The notes under the pieces: model-generated
Databases searched by the model: none
What the model was told of the DNA's origin: nothing
What the model saw: the letters and a program-made list of their open reading frames with translations, nothing else
Shown here: positions 11,758-13,700 of the stretch, piece after piece
How positions within the stretch are numbered: the first letter of the stretch is position 1
Layout of the letters: every line of letters starts with the position of its first letter
Assembly (NCBI GenBank): GCA_910586285.1
Contig: CAJUGR010000046.1
Coordinates: 1-13,700 of the forward strand
DNA: 13,700 nt
Source of the DNA: an uncultured Erysipelotrichaceae bacterium
Lineage (GTDB): Bacteria > Bacillota_I > Bacilli_A > Erysipelotrichales > Erysipelotrichaceae
Direction: 5' to 3'
Translations under genes and position numbers: made by a program

Positions 11758-12623
11758 AAAAAATCGTAATCACCGGCGGAAACGGATTTATCGCCTCTCT
11801 TGTAAAAGAAGCGATCCAAGATCAGTATGAAGTATGTCCATTAAGCCGTAAGGAACTGGACCTCAGTGATATTGAGGCTGTAAAACAGTGGTTTACGGCA
11901 CATGATTATGATTATGTCTTTCATACCGGTGCAATGGCTCAAACTGCCGATTGCGAGAACTATCCGGAATTGACCCATCGCATCAATGTCGATTGTACCA
12001 AAGCGATCGGTGAATGCTGCCAAGCTAAAAAAGCTCGGCTGATCTTCATCAGTACCGAACAATGCTTTAATGCCAAGATAGAAAAAGGACCGTTTGATGA
12101 AATGTGTGAGCCAAGCGCTGTTACTGCCTATGGCAATCATAAAATTGAATGTGAACAATTTATCACATCCCAATTAAGTGATTATGTCATCTTGCGTTTC
12201 TCTTGGATGTTCGGTATGAATCGTCCCGGCATCAAGGCATCTCCAAATATCATTCGTAATGTCATGAATGCGGTTTTCTATCAGAATCCAACTAAATTCA
12301 CTGTCAATGAAATTCGCGGTATGACTTATGCCCAAAAGTTCGCAGATGTATTCACTAAGATCATGGAGCTGCCAACCGGCATTTATCATATCTCCGATGA
12401 GAATACACATAACACATATGAGGCCGCAAAGATTGTCGCTGCCAAACTTGGTTTTACTCAAGAACAGATCGACACCTATATTCTCCCCAATCATGAGCGC
12501 TATGCCGATCGTTTCCGTGATTATCGCCTGGATGCGAATAAATGTAAACAATACGGCATTGATTTCGGTACATTTGAAGAAAATGTCGATGCCTGCTTAA
12601 AGGACTACGGTTGGATGAAATAG
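11754..12623 (+). CDS. RmlD-like NAD(P)-dependent sugar reductase/epimerase
   Basis: This 289-aa extended short-chain dehydrogenase most resembles dTDP-4-dehydrorhamnose reductase (RmlD, PF04321). An N-terminal Rossmann segment reads ITGGNGFIA (6-14), with the third glycine of GxxGxxG replaced by Ala14. ISTEQCF (99-105) supplies the Ser/Thr of the active site, and Tyr126-x3-Lys130 (AYGNHK) is the catalytic pair. LRFSWMFG (147-154) is the typical RmlD strand. ATG 11754 overlaps the deoC-like stop by 4 nt, and TAAGGAG lies about 8 nt before it. No other dTDP-rhamnose genes (rmlA, B, C) are in the window. It may act on a nucleotide sugar for a cell-surface glycan, or on the product of the coupled aldolase; the sequence does not decide between these. 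Confidence 0.85.
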   Translation: MKKIVITGGNGFIASLVKEAIQDQYEVCPLSRKELDLSDIEAVKQWFTAHDYDYVFHTGAMAQTADCENYPELTHRINVDCTKAIGECCQAKKARLIFISTEQCFNAKIEKGPFDEMCEPSAVTAYGNHKIECEQFITSQLSDYVILRFSWMFGMNRPGIKASPNIIRNVMNAVFYQNPTKFTVNEIRGMTYAQKFADVFTKIMELPTGIYHISDENTHNTYEAAKIVAAKLGFTQEQIDTYILPNHERYADRFRDYRLDANKCKQYGIDFGTFEENVDACLKDYGWMK

Positions 12624-12642
12624 TTTTCACTTTCTGTTGATA

Positions 12643-12671
12643 ATGCTTGTGCCCTGCACAGGCATTTTTTT
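12643..12671 (+). terminator. Terminator after the aldolase-reductase operon
   Basis: ATGCTTGTGC (12643-12652) pairs with GCACAGGCAT (12656-12665) over 10 bp with one G-U pair around a 3-base loop, followed by a run of T. It separates the GT14 gene from the operon. Confidence 0.88.
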
Positions 12672-12721
12672 CATGGTGGAAATGCAGTTTATAACGTTTT
12701 ATCCCTTTTTTATCAAAAAAA

Positions 12722-12730
12722 TGTTATAAT
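12722..12730 (+). promoter_or_regulatory. Extended -10 promoter of the GT14 gene
   Basis: TGTTATAAT is a perfect extended -10 element (TGnTATAAT), 35 bp before the start codon. No good -35 is found at the usual spacing; TTTATC at 12698-12703 is too far. ATAACG/CGTTAT-like repeats surround it (for example TATAACGTT near 12690), which may be regulatory. Confidence 0.5.
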
Positions 12731-12765
12731 AAATGTTATCATAATCATAACGGAGGAATACATAG

Positions 12766-13700
12766 ATGAGAATAGCTTATTTGGTTCATACAGCCAGAGA
12801 ATATGAAGAAATTGTTGAAATGGTCAACCAGCTTACCAAGCAGGGCGATCATGTCTTTATTATGATTAACGATAATGATTTACGTGATGAAATCTTCTTT
12901 GTTTATGCCGATTACAATCGCGTTCATATTGCCAAGAAACAGGAATATGCGCAAAGCGGTGATTTGTCCATGGCTCGCGGTATGGTTATTCAAATGAAGG
13001 ATGCCTGTGAATTGGGCGGTTTTGATTATTATATCAATTTGAGTGACGGTATGATCCCCGTCAAGACGAGAACGGAGATTATATCGTTTTTAGAGGCTCA
13101 TAAAGGGAAAGATTTTTATTATACAGCCGATACGGATGCGGATGCCTTGCGAACCAAGAGTGGGCGTTATTATCCGTTCACCAATATGTTGGCATTCCCA
13201 ACCAGCAGATTTGTTCGCTTCTTGTCAAGAGGTACTGCCAAGATCTTCGATTGGATGCACATTCGCCGTAACTTAACAGAAGAGTATCAAATCGGCAGTC
13301 CGTGGTTTATGTTAAGTGATACTTCAGCGCAAATTCTATCAGAGAATTTCAGCTATGTAGCGGAAACCTATAAACTGGGGTGGTATCCGGAGGAAATGTA
13401 TATTCCGATGATGATGAATCGTTTTGTTTATGTGAACGGACGCAGTGATGATCACATCAATCTGGATTATCGTGCAATCGGCCCTAATGGTATGTGGCGG
13501 GAGAGTCACGATGCGGATCCGATCACAGCAGAAGTTCTTGCCGAGCACCCCGAGGCGCTCTTTGCGGGTAAGATCACCGCGGATGATACCCTCCCATTGT
13601 TTAGTGATTATTTTGATATTTATAATCGTGATGTCACCGGTGAAGCTTTGAGCGGTCAAAAATTTGTGGACCCCAATCAGCTCATTGATTCCATCGTTGG
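12766..13700 (+). CDS. GT14 glycosyltransferase (core-2/I-branching type), 3' truncated by window
   Basis: The reading frame is open to the window end, giving 311 residues without a stop. It begins MRIAYLVHTAREYEEIVEMV and shows the hallmarks of the beta-1,6-N-acetylglucosaminyltransferase 'Branch' family: DYYINLSDGMIPVKT (87-101), GSPWFMLS (177-184) and YPEEMYIP (207-214), whose glutamate is the presumed catalytic base. Bacterial GT14 proteins generally lie in capsule or cell-surface glycan loci and transfer GlcNAc, GalNAc or xylose; the donor here cannot be told. There is no signal peptide or membrane segment, as expected for a cytoplasmic enzyme. CGGAGG (12751-12756) lies 9 nt before the ATG. 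It follows a terminator and has its own extended -10 promoter. The RmlD-like gene upstream may hint at a surface-polysaccharide theme. Confidence 0.87.
   Translation, partial: MRIAYLVHTAREYEEIVEMVNQLTKQGDHVFIMINDNDLRDEIFFVYADYNRVHIAKKQEYAQSGDLSMARGMVIQMKDACELGGFDYYINLSDGMIPVKTRTEIISFLEAHKGKDFYYTADTDADALRTKSGRYYPFTNMLAFPTSRFVRFLSRGTAKIFDWMHIRRNLTEEYQIGSPWFMLSDTSAQILSENFSYVAETYKLGWYPEEMYIPMMMNRFVYVNGRSDDHINLDYRAIGPNGMWRESHDADPITAEVLAEHPEALFAGKITADDTLPLFSDYFDIYNRDVTGEALSGQKFVDPNQLIDSIV

Noticed and set aside
13339..13659. 106-codon minus-strand frame opposite the GT14 gene
   Set aside because: The plus-strand frame is continuous with GT14 motifs through this region; the minus frame is a shadow.
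1..13700. CRISPR array or insertion sequence
   Set aside because: No regularly spaced repeats of suitable length and no transposase frame or terminal inverted repeats were seen on either strand.

Overview
The window looks like a chromosomal segment of a low-to-moderate GC Bacillota. Genes have strong AGGAGG-type ribosome binding sites, consensus sigma-A-like promoters and short intrinsic terminators, and sugar-phosphate genes are packed into co-directional operons. Protein flavour (GntR/UTRA regulators, Cof-type HAD phosphatases, cupin sugar-phosphate isomerases, a GT14 transferase) suggests a gut-associated Firmicute, possibly Erysipelotrichia. That placement is an impression, not a measurement.

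Region 1 (about 1-2289) is visibly AT-rich and looks like the end of an integrated mobile element. It holds a promoter with a perfect palindrome in its spacer and a tight run of three tiny ORFs: a 60-aa protein, a 58-aa two-helix membrane protein and a 61-aa ribbon-helix-helix protein. An Abi_2/HEPN abortive-infection gene with its own promoter follows, then a 40-aa mobile-element-type protein and an operator-rich stretch with a 17-codon ORF. It ends in paired direct repeats and a terminator just beyond the 3' end of a tRNA-Leu(GAG) gene (2290-2375, minus strand, CCA encoded), a classic integration site. No integrase is visible, so the assignment to a mobile element is inferred.

Region 2 (2491-10964, all minus strand) is chromosomal sugar-phosphate metabolism. 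Reading in the direction of transcription: a GntR/UTRA regulator (10206-10964); an operon with a TTGACA-17-TACAAT promoter encoding two different cupin-type glucose-6-phosphate isomerase-like proteins, a 579-aa protein with a C-terminal mannose-6-phosphate isomerase-like domain, and a second GntR/UTRA regulator; a HAD phosphatase; a HAD phosphatase plus a normal ManA under their own TTGCAT-17-TATAAT promoter; and an alpha/beta-hydrolase esterase. The three isomerase-like genes overlap by 4 and 1 nt, so they are probably translationally coupled.

Region 3 (11065-13700, plus strand) starts at a divergent promoter whose -35 box overlaps the -35 box of the upstream GntR gene on the other strand. 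A 16-bp palindrome covers its -10/start region. It drives a variant deoxyribose-phosphate aldolase (deoC-like) overlapping by 4 nt with an RmlD-like NAD(P)-dependent reductase, closed by a strong terminator. A separately transcribed GT14 (core-2/I-branching type) glycosyltransferase then runs off the end of the window.

The best candidate for something undescribed is the coupled isomerase set: two cupin isomerases and a PMI-like protein with an unrecognised N-terminal domain and an Arg-to-Lys change at the presumed catalytic position. It has its own GntR regulator and sits next to a divergent aldolase/reductase pair under a second GntR regulator. I infer that it processes a non-standard sugar phosphate.
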